DNA of 64,000 nucleotides from Xanthomonas sp. DAR 35659 (lineage in GTDB: Bacteria > Pseudomonadota > Gammaproteobacteria > Xanthomonadales > Xanthomonadaceae). A program made the translations under genes and the position numbers. Shown here one piece after another: positions 55,786 through 64,000 of this stretch. The stretch lies in the NCBI RefSeq assembly GCF_041242975.1, contig NZ_CP162488.1, forward strand, positions 3,586,001 to 3,650,000, given 5' to 3'. The notes beneath the pieces were generated by a model that was not told the DNA's origin, made no database searches, and saw only the letters and a program-made list of their open reading frames with translations. Numbering within the stretch: the first letter of the stretch is position 1; every line of letters starts with the position of its first letter.

Positions 55786-57378
55786 CTACCGCCCCAGCAG
55801 CGCTATCGCCGCATTGTGTCCGGGTGCGCCGGTCACGCCGCCGCCCGGGTGGGTGCCGGAGCCGCACAGGAACAACCCCGGGATCGCGCCCTTGTAATTG
55901 GCCTGCCCGAGCATCGGCCTGGCGCTGAACAACTGGTTGAGGCTCAGCGCGCCATGGAAGATGTCGCCGCCGACCAGGCCGAACGTCCGCTCCAGGTCCA
56001 GCGGGCTCAGCGCCTGCCGGCCCAGCACCGAGGCGGCGAAGCCCGGTGCGTAGCGCTCGACGGTGGCGATCATCAGATCGGCGACCTCGTCGCGGTGCGC
56101 GTCCCAACTGCGCCCATCCGGCAACTGCGGCGCCACGTGCTGGCAGAACAGGCTGGCCACGTGCTGTCCCGGCGGCGCCAACGTGGCGTCCAGGGTGCTG
56201 GGGATCAGCAGTTCGACAACCGGTTCGCGCGACCAGCCGTGCGCACGCGCATCGCGGTAGGCGCGGTCCATGTAGTCCAGGCTCGGCGCCAGGATGATGC
56301 CGGCGGTGAGGTGGTCGCCCGGGCCCGGCAGCGCGCGGAAGTCCGGCAGCCGCGACAGCGCCACGTTCATCCGGAAGGTGCCCGAGCCGCAGCGCCAGTG
56401 CGCCATGCGTTCGCGGGTCGCGGCCGGCACGTGCGCGGGGTCGAGCAGGCGTTCGTACAGCAGCTTGGGATTGACGTTGGCGACCACATGGCGCGCGTAC
56501 ACGCGCTCGCCCTGCTCGGTGAGCACGCCGACCGCGCGCCCGCCCTCGACCAGGATCTCGCGCACGCCGGCGTCGGTGCGGATCTGCGCGCCGGCGGCGC
56601 GCGCGGCGCCGGCCATCGCCTGGGTGATCGCGCCCATGCCGCCCAGCGCATGGCCCCAGGCGCCCTTGACCCCGTTGCTCTCGCCGAACACGTGGTGCAG
56701 CAGCACGTAGGCCGAGCCGGGCGTGTACGGACTGGCGTAGTTGCCGACGATGCCGTCGAAACCGAACAAGGCCTTGACCGGATCGCTCTCGAACCAGCGC
56801 TCCAGGTACTCGGCGGCGGAGATCGTGAACAGATCGAGCAGCTCCTGGCGCAGGCCGGCGCCGAGCGCATGCAGGCGGCGGCCCAGGCGACCGGCGCGCA
56901 GCAGTTCCGGCAGCGCCTGCATCCAGCCGCCGTCGGTGACGTTCGGCGGCGCCTGCAACGCCAGCGCGCGCAGCACGTCGGCGATCCGCTCCAGCTGCGC
57001 CTCGTAGGCCGGCAGGCGTTCGGCGTCGCGGACCGAGAACTTCGCCACCTGCGCCTGGGTCAGGCCGGCCCCGGCCAGCAGGTAGCGATCGTCCGGCAAC
57101 GGCACGAAGTTGTTGCAACGGCGCGGCACGACGCGCAGGCCATGCCCGGCCAGGTCGAGATCGGCGATCACCTTGGGCTGCAGCAACGACACCGTGTAGG
57201 ACGCCACCGAGTTGCGGAAGCCGGGATGGAATTCTTCGGTGACCGCGGCGCCGCCGACCACGCCGCGCCGTTCCAGCAGCGTGACCTTCCAGCCGGCACG
57301 CGCCAGGTAGGCGGCGCAGACCAGGCCGTTGTGGCCGGCGCCGACGATCACCGCATCGCAGGAGGAGTCGCGCTTCAT
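55786..57378 (-). CDS. PYROXD2/phytoene-desaturase-like FAD oxidoreductase
   Basis: This 530-residue flavoprotein has the FAD-binding GxGxxG in [20 protein letters not shown] at about residues 8-27 and the dinucleotide-binding Glu in [16 protein letters not shown]. The C-terminal FAD signature is [20 protein letters not shown], and that ending is typical of the CrtI/PYROXD2 group. No carotenoid genes are nearby, so a phytoene substrate is unlikely, and the real one is unknown. ATG at 57378 is chosen; an in-frame ATG at 57390 is equally possible. The much longer upstream open frame is antisense to the M13 gene. Confidence 0.88.
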   Translation of the reverse strand: MKRDSSCDAVIVGAGHNGLVCAAYLARAGWKVTLLERRGVVGGAAVTEEFHPGFRNSVASYTVSLLQPKVIADLDLAGHGLRVVPRRCNNFVPLPDDRYLLAGAGLTQAQVAKFSVRDAERLPAYEAQLERIADVLRALALQAPPNVTDGGWMQALPELLRAGRLGRRLHALGAGLRQELLDLFTISAAEYLERWFESDPVKALFGFDGIVGNYASPYTPGSAYVLLHHVFGESNGVKGAWGHALGGMGAITQAMAGAARAAGAQIRTDAGVREILVEGGRAVGVLTEQGERVYARHVVANVNPKLLYERLLDPAHVPAATRERMAHWRCGSGTFRMNVALSRLPDFRALPGPGDHLTAGIILAPSLDYMDRAYRDARAHGWSREPVVELLIPSTLDATLAPPGQHVASLFCQHVAPQLPDGRSWDAHRDEVADLMIATVERYAPGFAASVLGRQALSPLDLERTFGLVGGDIFHGALSLNQLFSARPMLGQANYKGAIPGLFLCGSGTHPGGGVTGAPGHNAAIALLGR

Positions 57379-57636
57379 CGTGCGGATCATAGGGCAGTCC
57401 ACGGATAGCCGGATCGCGCCCGCCGACGCCACGCTGCGGGGCATCGTGCGCCGACGCCGGCGACGAGGCGCGCGACAGGCTGCATCGGGTCGCCAAGCGC
57501 CGCGGCAGGCCAGGCTCAGGCCCGGCCGACCGCCCCGGCCCATGACCTTCGACACCCCTGAAACCCGAGGCAGCGGCGTACAGTCTCGCCACGGCCTCCG
57601 GGCCATCCCGTATCCACGCTGGCTTGGAGTTTCCTT

Positions 57637-59754
57637 GTGACCTTTCGCAATCCCCAGATGCTGCTGTTGACCCTGGCCGTGAGCGCCGCGCTGAGCGGCT
57701 GCAACAAGCCCGACGCGGCGGCGCCCGCCACCGACACCGCCAAGACCGAGGCCGCCGCACCGGCGGCCGCGCCGTCCGAACTGAAGCTCGACGCGAGCAA
57801 GCTGCCGGCCTACAACGCGTTCAGCATCAACGACCTGGACGCCGGCAAGAACGCCTGCGACGACTTCAACGGCTACGTCAACGGCAAGTGGCTGGCCGCC
57901 AACGAGATCCCCAAGGACCGCAGCAGCTGGGGCGCGTTCTCGATCCTGGACGAGCGCTCGGTGGCCGTGCAGCACCAGCTCGCCGAGCAGGCCGCCAGCG
58001 CCGCCAATGCGCAGGGCGTGGACAAGATCGTCGGCGACTTCTGGGCCTCGGGCATGGACGAGGCCAAGGTCAATGCGCAGGGCATCGAACCGCTGAAGGC
58101 CGACCTGGCCGCGATCGACGGCCTCAAGGACGGCCCGGCGGTGGCCGAATACCTGCGCCAGAGCGCGGCCAAGGGCGAGAACGGCCTGTTCGGCTTCGGC
58201 GCCGAGGCCGACTTCAAGAACTCGTCGATGAACATGGCCTACGCGATGCAGGCCGGCCTGGGCCTGCCGGACCGCGGCTACTATTTCGATGCCGACAAGA
58301 AGGACAAGCTGCAGGCCTACCAGGCGCACGTGGCCAAGGTGCTGGAGCTGTCCGGCGTGCCGGCGGCCGACGCGGCCAAGCAGGCGCAGGACGTGGTGGC
58401 GCTGGAAACGCGCCTGGCCAAGGTCTCCAAGTCGAGCGAGGAGATGTCGCGCGACGCCGAACTGGCCTACAACCCGATCACCCCGGCCGAGGCCGACAAG
58501 CTGACCCCGAACTTCCCCTGGACCAAGTTCTTCGAGTCGCAGGGCGTGGCGGTGCCGGAGAAGTTCTCGCTGGCGATCCCGGCCTTCCACCAGGAAGTGA
58601 GCAAGGCGCTGGGCGACACCGATGCCGCGGTGTGGCGCGCCTACCTGCGCTTCCACACCGTCGATAGCGCCTCGCCGTACCTCAGCGATGCCTTCGCGCA
58701 GGAGAACTTCGCCTTCTACGGCAAAGAACTCAACGGCCAGGCCGAGATGAAGCCGCGCTGGAAGCGCGTGCTCGGCAGCATCGAGGACGGCGCCGGCGAG
58801 GCGATGGGCCAGATGTACGTCAAGGTCGCGTTCTCGCCCGATGCCAAGGCCAAGATGCAGCAGTTGGTGGACAACCTGCGCCAGGCGCTGAAGGCGCGGA
58901 TCGAACACCTGACCTGGATGAGCGACGAGACCAAGGCCAAGGCGATCGCCAAGTGGGAGACCTTCACGCCCAAGATCGGCTACCCGGACAAGTGGCGCGA
59001 CTACAGCGGCCTGAGCACCCAGCGCGACAGCTACCTGGACAACGTGCGCGCCGCCACCGCGTTCAACTACAAGTACAACCTGAGCAAGATCGGCAAGCCG
59101 GTGGACAAGACCGAGTGGGGCATGACCCCGCAGACGGTCAACGCCTACTACAACCCGCTGCAGAACGAGATCGTGTTCCCGGCGGCGATCCTGCAGCCGC
59201 CGTTCTTCGACCCCAACGCCGACGACGCGTTCAACTACGGCGGCATCGGCGCGGTGATCGGCCACGAGATGACCCACGGCTACGACGACCAGGGCGCGCG
59301 CTTCGGGCCGACCGGCAACTTCGAGAACTGGTGGACCCCGGCCGACGCCAAGAAGTTCTCCGCGCTCACCGGCAAGCTGGTCAAGCAGTTCGACGAGTAC
59401 AAGGTGGACGGCAAGCCGGTCAACGGCAAGCTGACCCTGGGCGAGAACATCGCCGACCTGGGCGGCCTGACCACCGCCTACGACGCGATGAAGAAGGCCA
59501 CCGAGGGCAAGGAGGATCCGAAGGTGGGCGGCATGAGCCGCGACCAGAACTTCTTCCTCAACTGGGCCACCGTGTGGCGTACCAAGTACACCCCGCAGAA
59601 CGCGATGGTGCGCCTGACCACCGACCCGCATGCCCCGGCGCAGTTCCGCGCGATGGGCGCGCCGTCGAACCTGCCGGCGTTCGCCGCGGCGTTCGAGTGC
59701 AAGGCCGGCTCGCCGATGGTGCGCAGCGGCGACAAGCAGGTGGTGATCTGGTAA
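57637..59754 (+). CDS. M13-family (neprilysin/PepO-like) zinc metallopeptidase lipoprotein
   Basis: This 705-residue enzyme has a signal peptide ending in a lipobox (AVSAALSGCNK), so it is probably a lipoprotein. The N-terminal M13 domain (DDFNGYVNGKWLAANEIPKD) is followed by the catalytic domain. Zinc ligands His543 and His547 with catalytic Glu544 are in VIGHEMTHGYDDQG, and the third ligand Glu603 with Asp607 is in LGENIADLGG. NAYYNPLQNEIVFPAAILQP is the substrate-binding NAYY motif. All catalytic residues are intact. It starts with GTG, supported by the signal peptide. A strong terminator follows, and then a paralog with a damaged zinc site. Confidence 0.96.
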   Translation: MTFRNPQMLLLTLAVSAALSGCNKPDAAAPATDTAKTEAAAPAAAPSELKLDASKLPAYNAFSINDLDAGKNACDDFNGYVNGKWLAANEIPKDRSSWGAFSILDERSVAVQHQLAEQAASAANAQGVDKIVGDFWASGMDEAKVNAQGIEPLKADLAAIDGLKDGPAVAEYLRQSAAKGENGLFGFGAEADFKNSSMNMAYAMQAGLGLPDRGYYFDADKKDKLQAYQAHVAKVLELSGVPAADAAKQAQDVVALETRLAKVSKSSEEMSRDAELAYNPITPAEADKLTPNFPWTKFFESQGVAVPEKFSLAIPAFHQEVSKALGDTDAAVWRAYLRFHTVDSASPYLSDAFAQENFAFYGKELNGQAEMKPRWKRVLGSIEDGAGEAMGQMYVKVAFSPDAKAKMQQLVDNLRQALKARIEHLTWMSDETKAKAIAKWETFTPKIGYPDKWRDYSGLSTQRDSYLDNVRAATAFNYKYNLSKIGKPVDKTEWGMTPQTVNAYYNPLQNEIVFPAAILQPPFFDPNADDAFNYGGIGAVIGHEMTHGYDDQGARFGPTGNFENWWTPADAKKFSALTGKLVKQFDEYKVDGKPVNGKLTLGENIADLGGLTTAYDAMKKATEGKEDPKVGGMSRDQNFFLNWATVWRTKYTPQNAMVRLTTDPHAPAQFRAMGAPSNLPAFAAAFECKAGSPMVRSGDKQVVIW

Positions 59755-59775
59755 CAGCGCGGCGTCGCTGCGAGG

Positions 59776-59808
59776 AAAGGCCCGGCATGTCCGGGCCTTT
59801 TCTTTTTT
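59776..59808 (+). terminator. Intrinsic terminator between the two M13 genes
   Basis: AAAGGCCCGG-CATGT-CCGGGCCTTT forms a ten-base-pair stem (59776-59785 with 59791-59800) followed by TCTTTTTT. This is a clear Rho-independent terminator 22 bases after the stop codon. Confidence 0.96.
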
Positions 59809-60038
59809 GCGTCGCGCCTGCCGGCGAGTCAGGCACCCATCCAGCACCAACCGCCGCGGCACGCAGCGCCGCACCCGAGGTCGGCGGCGCCACCGCGCGC
59901 GCCCAACGCGAAGTGGACCGCATCGCCAGGCGCCACCATCTGAACCGGTTGCCGCCGCGTCGCCACGGCGTGGTCACAGCTGCGCACCGCGGCTTGTTAA
60001 ACTCCGCCGACTTCAATCCCGACCCGGATTCGCTCCCG

Positions 60039-62048
60039 ATGCCCAATGCCCGTCCGCTTGCCCTCGCCGTCGCCCTCGGCCTGATCGCCCTCGCCTCCGC
60101 CGCCGATGCCGCGCCCAAGAAGAAGCGTGCCGCCGCCAAGGCGCCCGTGGTCAGCCCCGCCTGCGCCGATTTCTACGACTACGCCAACGCCGACTGGCTC
60201 AAGAGCAACCCGCTGCCGCAGTCCGGCGCGGTGACCGCGCTGGGGCAACTGTCCGAGCGCGCGCAGCAACAGCAGCGCGACCTGCTCGACGCGGCGATGC
60301 GCGCGCCGCAGAACGACGTGCAGAAGGCGCTGGGCGATTTCTGGGCCAGCGGCCTGGACGAAGCGGCGGTGGAGAAGGACGGCTCGACCCCGATCGCGCC
60401 GCTGCTCGGCCGCATCGACGCGATCAAGAAGGCCAAGGACGTGCCGGCCTCGATCGCGGCGCTGCACCAGATCGGCATCCCGGTCGCGTTCAACTTCGGC
60501 GCCGACGTCGATCTCAAGGCGCTGGACCGCCACATCGGCTACTTCATGCAGGGCGGCATGGGCCTGCCCGACCCGGCCTTCTACACCCGCACCGACGCCG
60601 ACACGGTGGCGCTGATGGGCCGCTACCGCACCTACGTCAAGCAGATCCTGACCTTGACCGGCACCCCGGCCGACCGCCTCGAAGCCGACGCGCAGTCGGT
60701 GCTGCAGATCGAGACGGCGCTGGCGCGCAGCGCCAAGTCGCTGGCCGGCATCAACAACCCGTTCAACAACTACGCGCCGATCTCCACCAAGGACCTGAAC
60801 AAGCAGTACCGCAACCTCAAGCTGGACGCGTTCCTGAAGGCGCAGGGCGTCAACGACGACCTGGTGTCGCTGGCCGATCCGGAGATGTTCCAGCAGCTCG
60901 ACGGCATGATCGTCAGCATCAAGCCCGAGCAATGGAAGGCCTATCTGCGCTGGCGCGTGGGCGATGCGATGGCGCCGTACCTGTCCAAGAGCTTCCGCGA
61001 CGCCAGCTTCGAGTTCCGTGGCCGCGTGCTGGGCGGCCAGGCCCAGCAACCGCAGCGCTGGACGCAGGTACTGGACGCGATCAACGTCGCCGCCGGCCCG
61101 ATGCTGGGCCGCGAGTATGTCGGCCGCTATCTCACCGCCGATGCCCGCCGCCAGGCCGAGAGCATCGCCGACCAGGTGCGCGACACGCAGATCGCCGCGC
61201 TCAAGCGCAGCACCTGGCTGAGCGAGCCGGCCCGCGCCGAGGCGCAGGCCAAGCTGGCCGCGTTGAAGATCGAAGTCGGCGCGCCGCGCCGCGACCTGGA
61301 CTACAGCGTGCAGCCGATGGGCCGCGGCAGCTTCGGCGGCAACATGCTGATCGCCTCCACCTGGCGCCACCGCGAGGAAATGAAGCGGATCGGCAAGGGC
61401 AATGCCGACCGTCGCTGGGACGTGCTGCCGCAGCAGCCGGCGCTGACCTACGACCTGGCGCAGAACCGCCTGATCGTCACCGCCGCGGTGCTGCAGCCGC
61501 CGGTGTTCGCCGTCGGCGGCGATGCCGCCGCGCTGTACGGCAGCTACGGCGCGCTGGTCGCGCACGAACTGATGGGCGCGATCGACAGCAAGGGCAGCCT
61601 GGTCGACGCCAAGGGCGAACTGCGCAACTGGTGGACGCCGGAGGACAAGAGCGCGTGGAACGCGCTGGGCGCGCGCGCCGCGGCCCAGTACGGCGCCTAC
61701 GACTTCCCCGGCGTCAAGGGCGCCAAGGTCAACGGCCCGCTGACCCAGGAACAGGACCTGACCGACATCGGCAGCGTCGAGCTGGCCTGGCAGGCCTACG
61801 CCGCCGCGCAGCCGGCGGCCGGCGATGCCGGCAAGCAGGCGTTCTACAAGGCCTGGGCCAACCTGTGGGCGCAGCAGTTGGCGCCGAACGAGGCGGTGCA
61901 GCGCGTCACCGCCGACGTGCACGCGCCGGGCCGCTGGCGCGCCAACGGCCCGCTGGCCAACCTGCCGTCCTTCGCCGCCACCTTCACCTGCAAGGCCGGG
62001 CAGCCGATGGTGCGCAGCGACGCCGAGCAGATCCGCGTCTGGCCGTAA
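60039..62048 (+). CDS. M13-family protein with a degenerate zinc site (probable pseudopeptidase)
   Basis: This 669-residue secreted paralog of the preceding gene (signal peptide LALAVALGLIALASAADA) shares the whole M13 layout: FYDYANADWLKSNPLPQSGA at the N-terminus and CKAGQPMVRSD at the end. At the HExxH position it reads ALVAHELMGAIDSKG: His509 and Glu510 remain, but the second zinc ligand is Gly513. The third ligand Glu of ENIADLGG is replaced by Gln572 (EQDLTDIGS). The conserved NAYY segment is also altered (LTYDLAQNRLIVTAAVLQPP). The frame is intact and well conserved, so it is probably expressed but not a zinc peptidase. A terminator separates it from the first M13 gene, so it has its own promoter. 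Confidence 0.9.
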   Translation: MPNARPLALAVALGLIALASAADAAPKKKRAAAKAPVVSPACADFYDYANADWLKSNPLPQSGAVTALGQLSERAQQQQRDLLDAAMRAPQNDVQKALGDFWASGLDEAAVEKDGSTPIAPLLGRIDAIKKAKDVPASIAALHQIGIPVAFNFGADVDLKALDRHIGYFMQGGMGLPDPAFYTRTDADTVALMGRYRTYVKQILTLTGTPADRLEADAQSVLQIETALARSAKSLAGINNPFNNYAPISTKDLNKQYRNLKLDAFLKAQGVNDDLVSLADPEMFQQLDGMIVSIKPEQWKAYLRWRVGDAMAPYLSKSFRDASFEFRGRVLGGQAQQPQRWTQVLDAINVAAGPMLGREYVGRYLTADARRQAESIADQVRDTQIAALKRSTWLSEPARAEAQAKLAALKIEVGAPRRDLDYSVQPMGRGSFGGNMLIASTWRHREEMKRIGKGNADRRWDVLPQQPALTYDLAQNRLIVTAAVLQPPVFAVGGDAAALYGSYGALVAHELMGAIDSKGSLVDAKGELRNWWTPEDKSAWNALGARAAAQYGAYDFPGVKGAKVNGPLTQEQDLTDIGSVELAWQAYAAAQPAAGDAGKQAFYKAWANLWAQQLAPNEAVQRVTADVHAPGRWRANGPLANLPSFAATFTCKAGQPMVRSDAEQIRVWP

Positions 62049-62073
62049 TCGCCGTTCGCCACGCAGTGCATGC

Positions 62074-62101
62074 ACGACGGCGCGGGCAACCGCGCCGTCG
62101 T
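62074..62101 (+). terminator. Hairpin after the M13-like pseudopeptidase gene
   Basis: ACGACGGCGCGG-GCAA-CCGCGCCGTCGT gives 12 perfect pairs starting 26 bases after the stop. No T tract follows, so it is a possible 3' end structure rather than a proven terminator. Confidence 0.55.
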
Positions 62102-62182
62102 CGCATCTGCCTGAAGGGCACCTCGAAAACCTTGCTTTGGAAATCCGCGAGTAGGAGATCACCGGCGCGTGCCGCGTTTTCC

Positions 62183-62248
62183 GTCGCGGCTGAAGCCGCT
62201 CCTACAGGGGCGGCTCATGCATCCTGTAGGAGCGGCTTCAGCCGCGAC
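62183..62248. repeat. Inverted pair of GTAG REP elements
   Basis: TCGCGGCTGAAGCCGCTCCT (62183 onward) and TGTAGGAGCGGCTTCAGCCG (about 62225 onward) are reverse complements about 18 bases apart. They lie in the convergent gap between the M13-like and rhomboid genes. The remaining bases of 62049-62397 hold no gene. Confidence 0.85.
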
Positions 62249-62397
62249 AGCACGATGAAGCGATCACGCTGCCAATGCGCCGCGGAACCGAGGGCATCGA
62301 CACCAGCACCTTCCTCGTGCCGCAGCGGCACCAGCTACGCCCAGCGCAGACACAGCCAACCGGTCGAACCGGAAGACCAGCTCTCCGGCAGATGCGC

Positions 62398-63060
62398 TCA
62401 ACGCACGATCCGCGGCCGCGGCGGCTTGCGCTTGCCGAACGGCGGCTGCCCGCGCCAGTAGCGGATCATCAGCCAGCCGAACAGCATGCCGCCCAGATGC
62501 GCGAAATGCGCCACGCCCGGCTGCCAGCCGGTGAAACCCATGACCAGTTCCAGCACGCCGAACACGATCACGAAGGTGCGCGCCTTCATCGGGATCGGCG
62601 GGAACAGCAGCATCACCCGCTGATTCGGGAACAGCATGCCGAACGCCAGCAGCAGGCCGAAGATGCCGCCGGAGGCGCCCAGGGTCGGATACGGCGCGCC
62701 GCCGTTGCTGAGCGTCCACCAGCCGACCAGCAACTGGCACAGGCCGGCACCGGCCACGCACACCAGGTAGTAGGTCAGGAAGCGCTTGTTGCCCCAGGTC
62801 AGCTCCAGCGGTCCGCCGAACATGTACAGCGCCAGCATGTTGAACAGCAGGTGGGAAAAACCGCCATGCAGGAAGCCGTAGGTCAGCAACTGCCAGGGCT
62901 GGAAATTCTGCGCCGGCGAGAACGCGTCGAAGGCGCCGATCGGCCACAGCATGAACGGCATGAACGCCTCATAGCCCATCAGAAAGTCCTGCTGCAGCAG
63001 GAACAGCACGACGTTGGCGATCAGCAGCGCTTTGGTGACGGGCGGAAGTCTGGGGAACAT
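62398..63060 (-). CDS. Rhomboid-family intramembrane serine protease
   Basis: This is a compact 220-residue six-helix rhomboid. The oxyanion region is FLHGGFSHLLFNMLALYMFG (His65, Asn74), nucleophile Ser130 is in TLGASGGIFGLLLAFG, and catalytic His188 is in HFAHLGGMLFGWL. The cytoplasmic tail is basic (GKRKPPRPRIVR). The catalytic dyad is intact; substrates are unknown. ATG 63060 is chosen since MFPRLPPVTKALLIANVVLF begins the first helix; 10 further in-frame codons upstream are less likely. It is 39 bases downstream of the ATL gene on the same strand. Confidence 0.93.
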   Translation of the reverse strand: MFPRLPPVTKALLIANVVLFLLQQDFLMGYEAFMPFMLWPIGAFDAFSPAQNFQPWQLLTYGFLHGGFSHLLFNMLALYMFGGPLELTWGNKRFLTYYLVCVAGAGLCQLLVGWWTLSNGGAPYPTLGASGGIFGLLLAFGMLFPNQRVMLLFPPIPMKARTFVIVFGVLELVMGFTGWQPGVAHFAHLGGMLFGWLMIRYWRGQPPFGKRKPPRPRIVR

Positions 63061-63099
63061 GAGCGTGTCCGTGGCAACTGTCCGCATCATAGCCGCTCG

Positions 63100-63465
63100 C
63101 TATTGCGGACCCCATAACGCCGCGTCGAGGTCGCGCGCCGGCGTTGGGGCGCGCTTCACCCGTCCGCCCTGCACCGCCACGCCTTCGGCGCGCAGCCGCT
63201 GGCACTGTTCGCGGAAGCCGCGCGAGCCCTCCGGGAAGGCGATGCGGCCGTCGCTGCGCAAGACCCGGTGCCAGGGCAACGCCGGGTCCTGGTTGCCGCC
63301 GAGAATGCGCGCGACCAGCCGCGCTCGCCCCGGCAGGCCGGCCAGCATCGCCACCTCGCCGTAGCCGCGCACCTGGCCGGGCGGGATCGCACGAATCGTC
63401 GCCAGGATCCTGGCCTGCGCCGCAGCGGCGGTGTCGGCCGCCGCGGTGGGACCGCGCCCGCTCAT
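63100..63465 (-). CDS. Alkyltransferase-like DNA repair protein (ATL, YbaZ/MGMT fold)
   Basis: This 121-residue protein has the DNA-binding MGMT C-terminal domain: AIPPGQVRGYGEVAMLAGLP, then RLVARILGGNQDPALPWHRV. The alkyl-acceptor Cys of MGMT (PCHRV) is replaced by Trp65 (PWHRV), the hallmark of ATL proteins. These bind O6-alkylguanine and flag it for nucleotide excision repair instead of reversing it. The gene overlaps the EamA transporter stop (ATGA) and is therefore coupled to it, with no obvious functional link. Confidence 0.92.
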   Translation of the reverse strand: MSGRGPTAAADTAAAAQARILATIRAIPPGQVRGYGEVAMLAGLPGRARLVARILGGNQDPALPWHRVLRSDGRIAFPEGSRGFREQCQRLRAEGVAVQGGRVKRAPTPARDLDAALWGPQ

Positions 63466-64000
63466 GCCGGCGCCGCCCGCGGCGCACGCGACACCATCAG
63501 CACGCCGCCCAGCACCAGCACGGTGCCGGCGATCTGCCACGGTCCCATCGCCTCGCCGAGCAGCAGCACGCTGAGCACGATGGTCGACACAGGACCGAGC
63601 ATGCCGATCTGCGACGCCCGCCCCGAGCCGATCCGGCGCACCGCCAGCATCGTCGCCAGCACCGGCACCGCGGTGCACACGGTGCCGTTGAGCAGCGACA
63701 GCCAGTACACCGGGTGCGGCAACACCAGCGCCTGCAGCGGCCGCAGCAACAGGAATTGGGCGATGCACAGCACGCAGGCGACCAGGCTGGCGTAGGCGGT
63801 CAACCGCACCGCGCCGATCCGCGCCACCATCTGCCCGCTGCCGACCAGATACGCGGCATAGGCCAGCGCGCTGCCGAACACCAGCGCGCTGCCCCAGGCG
63901 GTGCGCGCGCCGCCGACCTGCAGGTCGTGGCCGAAGGCGAGCAGCACGCCGAGATAGCTCAGCGCCAGCGCCCACACCTGGCGGCGCTGCGGGCGGCGGC
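63462..64000 (-). CDS. EamA/DMT-family transporter, 3' part (cut by window end)
   Basis: At least 178 C-terminal residues of a drug/metabolite transporter are visible. The reading frame is open to the window edge, beginning with RRPQRRQVWALALSYLGVLL, which is mid-protein in this family. Further helices include SALVFGSALAYAAYLVGSGQ and VYWLSLLNGTVCTAVPVLAT. The second EamA repeat ends with GPVSTIVLSVLLLGEAMGPW and GTVLVLGGVLMVSR. The substrate is unknown. The start lies outside the window. Confidence 0.9.
   Translation of the reverse strand, partial: RRPQRRQVWALALSYLGVLLAFGHDLQVGGARTAWGSALVFGSALAYAAYLVGSGQMVARIGAVRLTAYASLVACVLCIAQFLLLRPLQALVLPHPVYWLSLLNGTVCTAVPVLATMLAVRRIGSGRASQIGMLGPVSTIVLSVLLLGEAMGPWQIAGTVLVLGGVLMVSRAPRAAPA

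Noticed and set aside
55786..59874. 1362-codon minus-strand frame joining the PYROXD2-like gene to a long upstream extension
   Set aside because: Everything upstream of about 57390 is antisense to the M13 peptidase gene and has no recognisable domain; the flavoprotein starts at GAGHNG-containing residues near 57378.

Overview
The window is high-GC gammaproteobacterial chromosome, most likely Xanthomonas or a close Xanthomonadaceae relative. Four things suggest this: (i) the block tpiA-secG-tRNA-Leu-nuoA and the chain prmB-aroC-asd-fimV-truA-trpF / trpB-trpA-accD; (ii) dispersed REP-like palindromes of the GTAGGAGCGGCTTCAGCCGC type; (iii) a family of GATTCGGGATTGGGG inverted repeats between genes; (iv) a secreted-peptidase and TonB-receptor complement typical of that family. 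The species cannot be fixed from the sequence alone.

Layout. 0-9 kb (mostly minus strand): start of nuoA, tRNA-Leu(GAG), secG, tpiA, a divergent short-chain dehydrogenase, an unknown protein with a 2-oxoglutarate oxygenase, glmM, accD, trpA, a small Cys-rich protein and trpB, with a divergent LysR regulator. 10.2-20.3 kb: a five-gene minus-strand operon (YqiJ-like membrane protein, flotillin, 1784-residue AAA ATPase, unknown protein, TelA) lying between the two halves of the trp region. 20.6-29 kb: trpF, truA, fimV, asd, a 2-hydroxyacid dehydrogenase, aroC and prmB. 29-34 kb: SCO1-like copper chaperone, psd, an MltD-like transglycosylase and a HerA/YjgR-like ATPase.

34.7-40.7 kb is the most interesting segment: an apparently complete RiPP cluster of the graspetide (omega-ester/amide peptide) type. 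It holds an HlyD adaptor, a peptidase-containing ABC transporter with an intact C39 triad, an MvdC/MvdD-like ATP-grasp ligase, a 62-residue precursor with a double-glycine leader, a very strong terminator, and a secreted protein of unknown function. The proposed logic is that the ligase crosslinks side chains in the precursor core, the C39 domain removes the leader after Gly-Gly, and the ABC/HlyD pair exports the product.

40.8-49 kb: nudK, two membrane proteins with helical-repeat tails (one a rhomboid), greB, a dienelactone hydrolase, a HIT protein, a small membrane protein, and RDD/dcd/mrp. 49.7-64 kb: a secreted S9 peptidase, a TonB-dependent receptor, a PYROXD2-like oxidoreductase, two M13 metallopeptidase paralogs (the second has lost two of its three zinc ligands), a second rhomboid, an alkyltransferase-like DNA-repair protein, and the 3' part of an EamA transporter gene cut by the window end.
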